Shown in pieces: positions 14,795 to 29,600 of a DNA stretch of 64,000 nucleotides; the stretch's first letter is position 1, and every line of letters begins with the position of its first letter. Position numbers and translations under genes: made by a program. The notes under the pieces were generated by a model. The model saw only the letters and a program-made list of their open reading frames with translations, did no database searches and was not told the DNA's origin. The DNA lies in the NCBI GenBank assembly GCA_037893245.1, contig JBAIAA010001120.1, positions 62,001 through 126,000 on the forward strand, in the 5' to 3' direction. Source of the stretch: Crossaster papposus (taxonomy: Eukaryota > Echinodermata > Asteroidea > Velatida > Solasteridae).

Positions 14795-15140
14795 CTTATG
14801 CACACTTATTTCCCTTTACATATTTCTTATGCACAATTCTTTCCCTTTACATATTTCTTATGCACACTTCTTTCCCTTTACATATTTCTTATGCACACTT
14901 CTTTCCCTTTACATATTTCTTATGCACACTTCTTTCCCTTTACATATTTAACTCGAGGGCTTGTCCCGACATCATGTGTTTATTTCTTATGCACACTTCT
15001 TTCCCTTTACATATTTCTTATGCACACTTCTTTCCCTTTACATATTTATTATGCACACTTCTTTCCCTTTACATATTTCTTATGCACACTTCTTTCCCTT
15101 TACATATTTCTTATGCACACTTCTTTCCCTTTACATATTT

Positions 15141-15560
15141 AACTCGAGGGCTTGTCCCGACATCATGTGTTTATTTCTTATGCACACTTCTTTCCCTTTA
15201 CATATTTCTTATGCACACTTCTTTCCCTTTACATATTTCTTATGCACACTTCTTTCCCTTTACATATTTCTTATGCACACTTCTGTCCCTTTACATATTT
15301 CTTATGCACACTTCTTTCCCTTTACATATTTCTTATGCACACTTCTTTCCCTTTACATATTTCTTATGCACACTTCTTTCCCTTTACATATTTCTTATGC
15401 ACACTTCTTTCCCTTTACATATTTCTTATGCACACTTCTTTCCCTTTACATATTTCTTATGCACACTTCTTTCCCTTTACATATTTCTTATGCACACTTC
15501 TTTCCCTTTACATATTTCTTATGCACACTTCTTTCCTTTTACATATTTCTTATGCACACT
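15141..15560 (+). repeat. Dispersed haplotype block (copy 1 of 3)
   Basis: After the variant 1 element at 15141 there is a CTTCTGTCCC monomer (base 16 T to G) at +144 and a base 20 C to T change (TTTCCTTTTAC) at +396. The same element, mark and distance combination occurs after 30488 (30632 and 30884) and after 36060 (36204 and 36456). In all three places the preceding element is 191 bp upstream. The +144 mark alone also follows the elements at 17393 and 62825. Confidence 0.85.
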
Positions 15561-18500
15561 TCTTTCCCTTTACATATTTCTTATGCACACTTCTTTCCCT
15601 TTACATATTTCTTATGCACACTTCTTTCCCTTTACATATTTCTTATGCACACTTCTTTCCCTTTACATATTTCTTATGCACACTTCTTTCCCTTTACATA
15701 TTTCTTATGCACACTTCTTTCCCTTTACATATTTCTTATGCACACTTCTTTCCCTTTACATATTTCTTATGCACACTTCTTTCCCTTTACATATTTCTTA
15801 TGCACACTTCTTTCCCTTTACATATTTCTTATGCACACTTCTTTCCCTTTACATATTTCTTATGCACACTTCTTTCCCTTTACATATTTCGTATGCACAC
15901 TTCTTTCCCTTTACATATTTCTTATGCACACTTCCTTCCCTTTACATATTTCTTATGCACACTTCTTTCCCTTTACATATTTCTTATGCACACTTCTTTC
16001 CCTTTACATATTTCGTATGCACACTTCTTTCCCTTTACATATTTCTTATGCACACTTCTTTCCCTTTACATATTTCTTATGCACACTTCTTTCCCTTTAC
16101 ATATTTAACTCGAGGGCTTGTCCCGACATCATGTGTTTATTTCTTATGCACACTTCTTTCCCTTTACATATTTCTTATGCACACTTCTTTCCCTTTACAT
16201 ATTTCTTATGCACACTTCTTTCCCTTTACATATTTCTTATGCACACTTCTTTCCCTTTACATATTTCTTATGCACACTTCTTTCCCTTTACATATTTCTT
16301 ATGCACACTTTTTTCCCTTTACATATTTCTTATGCACACTTCTTTCCCTTTACATATTTCTTATGCACACTTATTTCCCTTTACATATTTCTTATGCACA
16401 CTTCTTTCCCTTTACATATTTCTTATGCACACTTCTTTCCCTTTACATATTTCTTATGCACACTTCTTTCCCTTTACATATTTCTTATGCACACTTCTTT
16501 CTCTTTACATATTTCTTATGCACACTTCTTTCCCTTTACATATTTCTTATGCACACTTCTTTCCCTTTACATATTTATTATGCACACTTCTTTCCCTTTA
16601 CATATTTCTTATGCACACTTCTTTCCCTTTACATATTTCTTATGCACACTTCTTTCCCTTTACATATTTCTTATGCACACTTCTTTCCCTTTACATATTT
16701 ATTATGCACACTTCTTTCCCTTTACATATTTATTATGCACACTTCTTTCCCTTTACATATTTCTTATGCACACTTCTTTCCCTTTACATATTTCTTATGC
16801 ACACTTCTTTCCCTTTACATATTTCTTATGCACACTTCTTTCCCTTTACATATTTCTTATGCACACTTCTTTCCCTTTACATATTTCTTATGCACACTTC
16901 TTTCCCTTTACATATTTCTTATGCACACTTCTTTCCCTTTACATATTTCTTATGCACACTTCTTTCCCTTTACATATTTCTTATGCACACTTCTTTCCCT
17001 TTACATATTTAACTCGAGGGCTTGTCCCGACATCATGTGTTTATTTCTTATGCACACTTATTTCCCTTTACATATTTCTTATGCACAATTCTTTCCCTTT
17101 ACATATTTCTTATGCACACTTCTTTCCCTTTACATATTTCTTATGCACACTTCTTTCCCTTTACATATTTCTTATGCACAATTCTTTCCCTTTACATATT
17201 TAACTCGAGGGCTTGTCCCGACATCATGTGTTTATTTCTTATGCACACTTCTTTCCCTTTACATATTTCTTATGCACACTTCTTTCCCTTTACATATTTA
17301 TTATGCACACTTCTTTCCCTTTACATATTTCTTATGCACACTTCTTTCCCTTTACATATTTCTTATGCACACTTCTTTCCCTTTACATATTTAACTCGAG
17401 GGCTTGTCCCGACATCATGTGTTTATTTCTTATGCACACTTCTTTCCCTTTACATATTTCTTATGCACACTTCTTTCCCTTTACATATTTCTTATGCACA
17501 CTTCTTTCCCTTTACATATTTCTTATGCACACTTCTGTCCCTTTACATATTTCTTATGCACACTTCTTTCCCTTTACATATTTCTTATGCACACTTCTTT
17601 CCCTTTACATATTTCTTATGCACACTTCTTTCCCTTTACATATTTCTTATGCACACTTATTTCCCTTTACATATTTCTTATGCACACTTCTTTCCCTTTA
17701 CATATTTCTTATGCACACTTCTTTCCCTTTACATATTTCTTATGCACACTTCTTTCCCTTTACATATTTCTTATGCACACTTCTTTCTCTTTACATATTT
17801 CTTATGCACACTTCTTTCCCTTTACATATTTCTTATGCACACTTCTTTCCCTTTACATATTTCTTATGCACACTTCTTTCCCTTTACATATTTCTTATGC
17901 ACACTTCTTTCCCTTTACATATTTCTTATGCACACTTCTTTCCCTTTACATATTTCTTATGCACACTTCTTTCCCTTTACATATTTCTTATGCACACTTC
18001 TTTCCCTTTACATATTTCTTATGCACACTTCTTTCCCTTTACATATTTCTTATGCACACTTCTTTCCCTTTACATATTTCTTATGCACACTTCTTTCCCT
18101 TTACATATTTCTTATGCACACTTCTTTCCCTTTACATATTTCTTATGCACACTTCTTTCCCTTTACATATTTCTTATGCACACTTCTTTCCCTTTACATA
18201 TTTCTTATGCACACTTCTTTCCCTTTACATATTTCTTATGCACACTTCTTTCCCTTTACATATTTCTTATGCACACTTCTTTCCCTTTACATATTTCTTA
18301 TGCACACTTCTTTCCCTTTACATATTTCTTATGAACACTTCTTTCCCTTTACATATTTAACTCGAGGGCTTGTTCCCACATCATGTGTTTATTTCTTATG
18401 CACACTTCTTTCCCTTTACATATTTCTTATGCACACTTATTTCCCTTTACATATTTCTTATGCACACTTCTTTCCCTTTACATATTTCTTATGCACACTT

Positions 18501-20929
18501 CTTTCCCTTTACATATTTCTTATGCACACTTCTTTCCCTTTACATATTTCTTATGCACACTTCTTTCCCTTTACATATTTCTTATGCACACTTCTTTCCC
18601 TTTACATATTTCTTAGGCACACTTCTTTCCCTTTACATATTTCTTATGCACACTTCTTTCCCTTTACATATTTCTTATGCACACTTCTTTCCCTTTACAT
18701 ATTTCTTAGGCACACTTCTTTCCCTTTACATATTTAACTCGAGGGCTTGTCCCGACATCATGTGTTTATTTCTTATGCACACTTCTTTCCCTTTACATAT
18801 TTCTTATGCACACTTCTTTCCCTTTACATATTTCTTATGCACACTTCTTTCCCTTTACATATTTCTTATGCACACTTCTTTCCCTTTACATATTTCTTAT
18901 GCACACTTCTTTCCCTTTACATATTTCTTATGCACACTTCTTTCCCTTTACATATTTCTTATGCACACTTCTTTCCCTTTACATATTTCTTATGCACACT
19001 TCTTTCCCTTTACATATTTCTTATGCACACTTCTTTCCCTTTACATATTTCTTATGCACACTTCTTTCCCTTTACATATTTCTTATGCACACTTCTTTCC
19101 CTTTACATATTTCGTATGCACACTTCTTTCCCTTTACATATTTCTTATGCACACTTCTTTCCCTTTACATATTTCTTATGCACACTTCTTTCCCTTTACA
19201 TATTTCTTATGCACACTTCTTTCCCTTTACATATTTCGTATGCACACTTCTTTCCCTTTACATATTTCTTATGCACACTTCTTTCCCTTTACATATTTCT
19301 TATGCACACTTCTTTCCCTTTACATATTTAACTCGAGGGCTTGTCCCGACATCATGTGTTTATTTCTTATGCACACTTCTTTCCCTTTACATATTTCTTA
19401 TGCACACTTCTTTCCCTTTACATATTTCTTATGCACACTTCTTTCCCTTTACATATTTCTTATGCACACTTCTTTCCCTTTACATATTTCTTATGCACAC
19501 TTCTTTCCCTTTACATATTTCTTATGCACACTTTTTTCCCTTTACATATTTCTTATGCACACTTCTTTCCCTTTACATATTTCTTATGCACACTTATTTC
19601 CCTTTACATATTTCTTATGCACACTTCTTTCCCTTTACATATTTCTTATGCACACTTCTTTCCCTTTACATATTTCTTATGCACACTTCTTTCCCTTTAC
19701 ATATTTCTTATGCACACTTCTTTCTCTTTACATATTTCTTATGCACACTTCTTTCCCTTTACATATTTCTTATGCACACTTCTTTCCCTTTACATATTTA
19801 TTATGCACACTTCTTTCCCTTTACATATTTCTTATGCACACTTCTTTCCCTTTACATATTTCTTATGCACACTTCTTTCCCTTTACATATTTCTTATGCA
19901 CACTTCTTTCCCTTTACATATTTATTATGCACACTTCTTTCCCTTTACATATTTCTTATGCACACTTCTTTCCCTTTACATATTTCTTATGCACACTTCT
20001 TTCCCTTTACATATTTCTTATGCACACTTCTTTCCCTTTACATATTTCTTATGCACACTTCTTTCCCTTTACATATTTCTTATGCACACTTCTTTCCCTT
20101 TACATATTTCTTATGCACACTTCTTTCCCTTTACATATTTCTTATGCACACTTCTTTCCCTTTACATATTTCTTATGCACACTTCTTTCCCTTTACATAT
20201 TTCTTATGCACACTTCTTTCCCTTTACATATTTAACTCGAGGGCTTGTCCCGACATCATGTGTTTATTTCTTATGCACACTTATTTCCCTTTACATATTT
20301 CTTATGCACAATTCTTTCCCTTTACATATTTCTTATGCACACTTCTTTCCCTTTACATATTTCTTATGCACACTTCTTTCCCTTTACATATTTCTTATGC
20401 ACACTTCTTTCCCTTTACATATTTAACTCGAGGGCTTGTCCCGACATCATGTGTTTATTTCTTATGCACACTTCTTTCCCTTTACATATTTCTTATGCAC
20501 ACTTCTTTCCCTTTACATATTTATTATGCACACTTCTTTCCCTTTACATATTTCTTATGCACACTTCTTTCCCTTTACATATTTCTTATGCACACTTCTT
20601 TCCCTTTACATATTTAACTCGAGGGCTTGTCCCGACATCATGTGTTTATTTCTTATGCACACTTCTTTCCCTTTACATATTTCTTATGCACACTTCTTTC
20701 CCTTTACATATTTCTTATGCACACTTCTTTCCCTTTACATATTTCTTATGCACACTTATTTCCCTTTACATATTTCTTATGCACACTTCTTTCCCTTTAC
20801 ATATTTCTTATGCACACTTCTTTCCCTTTACATATTTCTTATGCACACTTCTTTCCCTTTACATATTTCTTATGCACACTTCTTTCCCTTTATTATTTCT
20901 TATGCACACTTCTTTCCCTTTACATATTT

Positions 20930-22091
20930 AACTCGAGGGCTTGTCCCGACATCATGTGTTTATTTCTTATGCACACTTCTTTCCCTTTACATATTTCTTA
21001 TGCACACTTCTTTCCCTTTACATATTTCTTATGCACACTTCTTTCCCTTTACATATTTCTTATGCACACTTCTTTCCCTTTACATATTTCTTATGCACAC
21101 TTCTTTCCCTTTACATATTTCTTATGCACACTTCTTTCCCTTTACATATTTCTTATGCACACTTCTTTCCCTTTACATATTTCTTATGCACACTTCTTTC
21201 CCTTTACATATTTAACTCGAGGGCTTGTCCCGACATCATGTGTTTATTTCTTATGCACACTTCTTTCCCTTTACATATTTCTTATGCACACTTCTTTCCC
21301 TTTACATATTTCTTATGCACACTTCTTTCCCTTTACATATTTCTTATGCACACTTCTTTCCCTTTACATATTTAACTCGAGGGCTTGTCCCGACATCATG
21401 TGTTTATTTCTTATGCACACTTCTTTCCCTTTACATATTTATTATGCACACTTCTTTCCCTTTACATATTTCTTATGCACACTTCTTTCCCTTTACATAT
21501 TTCTTATGCACACTTCTTTCCCTTTACATATTTCTTATGCACACTTCTTTCCCTTTACATATTTCTTATGCACACTTCTTTCCCTTTACATATTTCTTAT
21601 GCACACTTCTTTCCCTTTACATATTTCTTATGCACACTTCTTTCCCTTTACATATTTCTTATGCACACTTCTTTCCCTTTACATATTTCTTATGCACACT
21701 TCTTTCCCTTTACATATTTCTTATGCACACTTCTTTCCCTTTACATATTTCTTATGCACACTTCTTTCCCTTTACATATTTCTTATGCACACTTCTTTCC
21801 CTTTACATATTTCTTATGCACACTTCTTTCCCTTTACATATTTCTTATGCACACTTCTTTCCCTTTACATATTTCTTATGCACACTTCTTTCCCTTTACA
21901 TATTTCTTATGCACACTTCTTTCCCTTTACATATTTCTTATGCACACTTCTTTCCCTTTACATATTTCTTATGCACACTTCTTTCCCTTTACATATTTCT
22001 TATGCACACTTCTTTCCCTTTACATATTTCTTATGCACACTTCTTTCCCTTTACATATTTCTCATGCACACTTCTTTCCCTTTACATATTT
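20930..22091 (+). repeat. 1,162-bp higher-order module 8-4-22 (copy 1 of 4)
   Basis: Three variant 1 elements (20930, 21214, 21374) spaced 284 and 160 bp apart, then 718 bp to the next at 22092. Other copies of exactly the same length are 40759-41920, 46192-47353 and 47854-49015. In each, the second monomer after the third element carries base 1 C to A, and the module is preceded one monomer away by the 30-bp indel monomer. Copy 1 lies about 20 kb from the others. Confidence 0.92.
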
Positions 22092-25000
22092 AACTCGAGG
22101 GCTTGTCCCGACATCATGTGTTTATTTCTTATGCACACTTCTTTCCCTTTACATATTTCTTATGCACACTTCTTTCCCTTTACATATTTCTTATGCACAC
22201 TTCTTTCCCTTTACATATTTCTTATGCACACTTCTTTCCCTTTACATATTTCTTATGCACACTTCTTTCCCTTTACATATTTCTTATGCACACTTCTTTC
22301 CCTTTACATATTTCTTATGCACACTTCTTTCCCTTTACATATTTCTTATGCACACTTCTTTCCCTTTACATATTTCTTATGCACACTTCTTTCCTTTTAC
22401 ATATTTCTTATGCACACTTCTTTCCCTTTACATATTTATTATGCACACTTCTTTCCCTTTACATATTTCTTATGCACACTTCTTTCCCTTTACATATTTC
22501 TTATGCACACTTCTTTCCCTTTACATATTTCTTATGCACACTTCTTTCCCTTTACATATTTCTTATGCACACTTCTTTCCCTTTACATATTTCTTATGCA
22601 CACTTCTTTCCCTTTACATATTTCTTATGCACACTTCTTTCCCTTTACATATTTCTTATGCACACTTCTTTCCCTTTACATATTTCTTATGCACACTTCT
22701 TTCCCTTTACATATTTCTTATGCACACTTCTTTCCCTTTACATATTTCTTATGCACACTTCTTTCACTTTACATATTTCTTATGCACACTTCTTTCCCTT
22801 TACATGTTTCTTATGCACACTTCTTTCCCTTTACATATTTCTTATGCACACTTCTTTCCCTTTACATATTTCTTATGCACACTTCTTTCCCTTTACATAT
22901 TTCTTATGCACACTTCTTTCCCTTTACATATTTCTTATGCACACTTCTTTCCCTTTACATATTTCTTATGCACACTTCTTTCCCTTTACATATTTCTTAT
23001 GCACACTTCTTTCCCTTTACATATTTCTTATGCACACTTCTTTCCCTTTACATATTTCTTATGCACACTTCTTTCCCTTTACATATTTCTTATGCACACT
23101 TCTTTCCCTTTACATATTTCTTATGCACACTTCTTTCCCTTTACATATTTCTTATGCACACTTCTTTCCCTTTACATATTTCTTATGCACACTTCTTTCC
23201 CTTTACATATTTCTTATGCACACTTCTTTCCCTTTACATATTTCTTATGCACACTTCTTTCCCTTTACATATTTCTTATGCACACTTCTTTCCCTTTACA
23301 TATTTCTTATGCACACTTCTTTCCCTTTACATATTTCTTATGCACACTTCTTTCCCTTTACATATTTCTTATGCACACTTCTTTCCCTTTACATATTTCT
23401 TATGCACACTTCTTTCCCTTTACATATTTCTTATGCACACTTCTTTCCCTTTACATATGTCTTATGCACACTTCTTTCCCTTTACATATTTCTTATGCAC
23501 ACTTCTTTCCCTTTACATATTTAACTCGAGGGCTTGTTCCCACATCATGTGTTTATTTCTTATGCACACTTCTTTCCCTTTACATAATTCTTATGCACAC
23601 TTCTTTCCCTTTACATATTTCTTATGCACACTTCTTTCCCTTTACATATTTCTTATGCACACTTCTTTCCCTTTACATATTTCTTATGCACACTTCTTTC
23701 CCTTTACATATTTCTTATGCACACTTCTTTCCCTTTACATATTTCTTATGCACACTTCTTTCCCTTTACATATTTCTTATGCACACTTCTTTCCCTTTAC
23801 ATATTTCTTATGCACACTTCTTTCCCTTTACATATTTATTATGCACACTTCTTTCCCTTTACATATTTCGTATGCACACTTCTTTCCCTTTACATATTTC
23901 TTATGCACACTTCTTTCCCTTTACATATTTCTTATGCACACTTCTGTCCCTTTACATATTTCTTATGCACACTTCTTTCCCTTTACATATTTCTTATGCA
24001 CACTTCTTTCCCTTTACATATTTCTTATGCACACTTCTTTCCCTTTACATATTTCTTATGCACACTTCTTTCCCTTTACATATTTCATATGCACACTTCT
24101 TTCCCTTTACATATTTCTTATGCACACTTCTTTCCCTTTACATATTTCTTATGCACACTTCTTTCCCTTTACATATTTCTTATGCACACTTCTTTCCTTT
24201 TACATATTTCTTATGCACACTTCTTTCCCTTTACATATTTCTTATGCACACTTCTTTCCCTTTACATATTTCTTATGCACACTTCTTTCCCTTTACATAT
24301 TTCTTATGCACACTTCTTTCCCTTTACATATTTCTTATGCACACTTCTTTCCCTTTACATATTTCTTATGCACACTTCTTTCCCTTTACATATTTCTTAT
24401 GCACACTTCTTTCCCTTTACATATTTCTTATGCACACTTCTTTCCCTTTACATATTTCTTATGCACACTTCTTTCCCTTTACATATTTCTTATGCACACT
24501 TCTTTCCCTTTACATATTTCTTATGCACACTTCTTTCCCTTTACATATTTCTTATGCACACTTCTTTCCCTTTACATATTTCTTATGCACACTTCTTTCC
24601 CTTTACATATTTCTTATGCACACTTCTTTCACTTTACATATTTCTTATGCACACTTCTTTCCCTTTACATGTTTCTTATGCACACTTCTTTCCCTTTACA
24701 TATTTCTTATGCACACTTTTTTCCCTTTACATATTTCTTATGCACACTTCTTTCCCTTTACATATTTCTTATGCACACTTCTTTCCCTTTACATATTTCT
24801 TATGCACACTTCTTTCCCTTTACATATTTCTTATGCACACTTCTTTCCCTTTACATATTTCTTATGCACACTTCTTTCCCTTTACATATTTCTTATGCAC
24901 ACTTCTTTCCCTTTACATATTTCTTATGCACACTTCTTTCCCTTTACATATTTCTTATGCACACTTCTTTCCCTTTACATATTTCTTATGCACACTTCTT

Positions 25001-26693
25001 TCCCTTTACATATTTCTTATGCACACTTCTTTCCCTTTACATATTTCTTATGCACACTTCTTTCCCTTTACATATTTCTTATGCACACTTCTTTCCCTTT
25101 ACATATTTCTTATGCACACTTCTTTCCCTTTACATATTTCTTATGCACACTTCTTTCCCTTTACATATTTCGTATGCACACTTCTTTCCCTTTACATATT
25201 TCGTATGCACACTTCTTTCCCTTTACATATTTCTTATGCACACTTCTTTCCCTTTACATATTTCTTATGCACACTTCTTTCCCTTTACATATTTCTTATG
25301 CACACTTCTTTCCCTTTACATATTTCGTATGCACACTTCTTTCCCTTTACATATTCCTTTGCACACTTCTTTCCCTTTACATATTTCTTATGCACACTTC
25401 TTTCCCTTTACATATTTAACTCGAGGGCTTGTTCCCACATCATGTGTTTATTTCTTATGCACACTTCTTTCCCTTTACATATTTCTTATGCACACTTATT
25501 TCCCTTTACATATTTCTTATGCACACTTCTTTCCCTTTACATATTTCTTATGCACACTTCTTTCCCTTTACATATTTCTTATGCACACTTCTTTCCCTTT
25601 ACATATTTCTTATGCACACTTCTTTCCCTTTACATATTTCTTATGCACACTTCTTTCCCTTTACATATTTCTTATGCACACTTCTTTCCCTTTACATATT
25701 TCTTATGCACACTTCTTTCCCTTTACATATTTATTATGCACACTTCTTTCCCTTTACATATTTCTTATGCACACTTCTTTCCCTTTACATATTTCTTATG
25801 CACACTTCTTTCCCTTTACATATTTATTATGCACACTTCTTTCCCTTTACATATTTCTTATGCACACTTCTTTCCCTTTACATATTTCTTATGCACACTT
25901 CTTTCCCTTTACATATTTCTTATGCACACTTCTTTCCCTTTACATATTTCTTATGCACACTTCTTTCCCTTTACATATTTCAAATGCACACTTCTTTCCC
26001 TTTACATATTTCTTATGCACACTTCTTTCCCTTTACATATTTCTTATGCACACTTCTTTCCCTTTACATATTTCTTATGCACACTTCTTTCCCTTTACAT
26101 ATTTCTTATGCACACTTCTTTCCCTTTACATATTTCTTATGCACACTTCTTTCCCTTTACATATTTCTTATGCACACTTCTTTCCCTTTACATATTTCTT
26201 ATGCACACTTCTTTCCCTTTACATATTTCTTATGCACACTTCTTTCCCTTTACATATTTCTTATGCACACTTCTTTCCCTTTACATATTTCTTATGCACA
26301 CTTCTTTCCCTTTACATATTTCCTATGCACACTTCTTTCCCTTTACATATTTCTTATGCACACTTCTTTCCCTTTACATATTTCTTATGCACACTTCTTT
26401 CCCTTTACATATTTCTTATGCACACTTCTTTCCCTTTACATATTTCTTATGCACACTTCTTTCCCTTTACATATTTCTTATGCACACTTCTTTCCCTTTA
26501 CATATTTCTTATGCACACTTCTTTCCCTTTACATATTTCTTATGCACACTTCTTTCCCTTTACATATTTCTTATGCACACTTCTTTCCCTTTACATTTTT
26601 CTTATGCACACTTCTTTCCCTTTACATATTTCTTATGCACACTTCTTTCCCTTTACATATTTCTTATGCACACTTCTTTCCCTTTACATATTT
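20930..26693 (+). repeat. Array block C: 8-4-22 module then long intervals
   Basis: Contains 179 monomers and six elements, starting at 20930, 21214, 21374, 22092 (variant 1), 23523 and 25418 (variant 2). Intervals are 8, 4, 22, 45, 60 and 40 monomers. The first three make the 1,162-bp module that returns at 40759, 46192 and 47854. Within the long intervals a TTTCACTTT monomer followed by TTTACATGTTT is seen near 22766/22806 and 24630/24670, and again near 36889/36927. An irregular monomer near 25350-25361 (ATATTCCTTTGC) has lost one base. The monomer near 23586 reads CATAATT and introduces a stop. Confidence 0.9.
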
Positions 26694-29600
26694 AACTCGA
26701 GGGCTTGTTCCCACATCATGTGTTTATTTCTTATGCACACTTCTTTCCCTTTACATATTTCTTATGCACACTTCTTTCCCTTTACATATTTCTTATGCAC
26801 ACTTCTTTCCCTTTACATATTTCTTATGCACACTTCTTTCCCTTTACATATTTCTTATGCACACTTCTTTCCCTTTACATATTTCTTATGCACACTTCTT
26901 TCCCTTTACATATTTCTTATGCACACTTCTTTCCCTTTACATATTTCTTATGCACACTTCTTTCCCTTTATATATTTCTTATGCACACTTCTTTCCCTTT
27001 ACATATTTCTTATGCACACTTCTTTCCCTTTACATATTTCTTATGCACACTTCTTTCCCTTTACATATTTCTTATGCACACTTCTTTCCCTTTACATATT
27101 TCTTATGCACACTTCTTTCCCTTTACATATTTCTTATGCACACTTCTTTCCCTTTACATATTTCTTATGCACACTTCTTTCCCTTTACATATTTCTTATG
27201 CACACTTCTTTCCCTTTACATATTTAACTCGAGGGCTTGTCCCGACATCATGTGTTTATTTCTTATGCACACTTCTTTCCCTTTACATATTTCTTATGCA
27301 CACTTCTTTCCCTTTACATATTTCTTATGCACACTTCTTTCCCTTTACATATTTCTTATGCACACTTCTTTCCCTTTACATATTTCTTATGCACACTTCT
27401 TTCCCTTTACATATTTAACTCGAGGGCTTGTTCCCACATCATGTGTTTATTTCTTATGCACACTTCTTTCCCTTTACATATTTCTTATGCACACTTCTTC
27501 CCTTTACATATTTCTTATGCACACTTCTTTCCCTTTACATATTTCTTATGCACACTTCTTTCCCTTTACATATTTCTTATGCACACTTCTTTCCCTTTAC
27601 ATATTTCTTATGCACACTTCTTTCCCTTTACATATTTCTTATGCACACTTCTTTCCCTTTACATATTTCTTATGCACACTTCTTTCCCTTTACATATTTC
27701 TTATGCACACTTCTTTCCCTTTACATATTTCTTATGCACACTTCTTTCCCTTTACATATTTCTTATGCACACTTCTTTCCCTTTACATATTTCTTATGCA
27801 CACTTCTTTCCCTTTACATATTTCTTATGCACACTTCTTTCCCTTTACATATTTAACTCTTATGCACACTTCTTTCCCTTTACATATTTAACTCGAGGGC
27901 TTGTCCCGACATCATGTGTTTATTTCTTATGCACACTTCTTTCCCTTTACATATTTCTTATGCACACTTCTTTCCCTTTACATATTTCTTATGCACACTT
28001 ATTTCCCTTTACATATTTCTTATGCACACTTCTTTCCCTTTACATATTTCTTATGCACACTTCTTTCCCTTTACATATTTCTTATGCACACTTATTTCCC
28101 TTTACATATTTCTTATGCACACTTCTTTCCCTTTACATATTTCTTATGCACACTTCTTTCCCTTTACATATTTCTTATGCACACTTCTTTCCCTTTACAT
28201 ATTTCTTATGCACACTTCTTTCCCTTTACATATTTCTTATGCACACTTCTTTCCCTTTACATATTTCTTATGCACACTTCTTTCCCTTTACATATTTCTT
28301 ATGCACACTTCTTTCCCTTTACATATTTATTATGCACACTTCTTTCCCTTTACATATTTCTTATGCACACTTCTTTCCCTTTACATATTTATTATGCACA
28401 CTTCTTTCCCTTTACATATTTATTATGCACACTTCTTTCCCTTTACATATTTCTTATGCACACTTCTTTCCCTTTACATATTTCTTATGCACACTTCTTT
28501 CCCTTTACATATTTCTTATGCACACTTCTTTCCCTTTACATATTTCTTATGCACACTTCTTTCCCTTTACATATTTCTTATGCACACTTCTTTCCCTTTA
28601 CATATTTCTTATGCACACTTCTTTCCCTTTACATATTTCTTATGCACACTTCTTTCCCTTTACATATTTCTTATGCACACTTCTTTCCCTTTACATATTT
28701 CTTATGCACACTTCTTTCCCTTTACATATTTCTTATGCACACTTCTTTCCCTTTACATATTTCTTATGCACACTTCTTTCCCTTTACATATTTCTTATGC
28801 ACACTTCTTTCCCTTTACATATTTCTTATGCACACTTCTTTCCCTTTACATATTTCTTATGCACACTTCTTTCCCTTTACATATTTCTTATGCACACTTC
28901 TTTCCCTTTACATATTTCTTATGCACACTTCTTTCCCTTTACATATTTCTTATGCACACTTCTTTCCCTTTACATATTTCTTATGCACACTTCTTTCCCT
29001 TTACATATTTCTTATGCACACTTCTTTCCCTTTACATATTTATTATGCACACTTCTTTCCCTTTACATATTTCTTATGCACACTTCTTTCCCCCTACATA
29101 TTTAACTCGAGGGCTTGTTCCCACATCATGTGTTTATTTCTTATGCACACTTCTTTCCCTTTACATATTTCTTATGCACACTTCTTTCCCTTTACATATT
29201 TCTTATGCACACTTCTTTCCCTTTACATATTTCTTATGCACACTTCTTTCCCTTTACATATTTCTTATGCACACTTCTTTCCCTTTACATATTTCTTATG
29301 CACACTTCTTTCCCTTTACATATTTCTTATGCACACTTCTTTCCCTTTACATATTTCTTATGCACACTTCTTTCCCTTTACATATTTCTTATGCACACTT
29401 CTTTCCCTTTACATATTTCTTATGCACACTTCTTTCCCTTTACATATTTCTTATGCACACTTCTTTCCCTTTACATATTTCTTATGCACACTTCTTTCCC
29501 TTTACATATTTCTTATGCACACTTCTTTCCCTTTACATATTTCTTATGCACACTTCTTTCCCTTTACATATTTCTTATGCACACTTCTTTCCCTTTACAT

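Larger units (their letters stand above)
9320..20929 (+). repeat. Array block B: 11-18-28-5-5 higher-order module
   Basis: Contains 349 monomers and 22 elements, starting at 9320, 9697, 10291, 11195, 11386, 11577, 12450, 12827, 13421, 14759, 14950, 15141, 16107, 17011, 17202, 17393, 18359, 18736, 19330, 20234, 20425 and 20616. Those at 9320, 12450 and 18359 are variant 2 and open a module; the rest are variant 1. Spacing in monomers is 11-18-28-5-5-27, then 11-18-42-5-5-30, then 28-5-5-30, then 11-18-28-5-5-9. Each complete module has two CTTAGG monomers 120 and 27 bp before its second element and CGTATG monomers 217 and 92 bp before its third. The copy ending at 16107 has only the tail of the 18-monomer part, so its head was lost. 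Confidence 0.92.
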
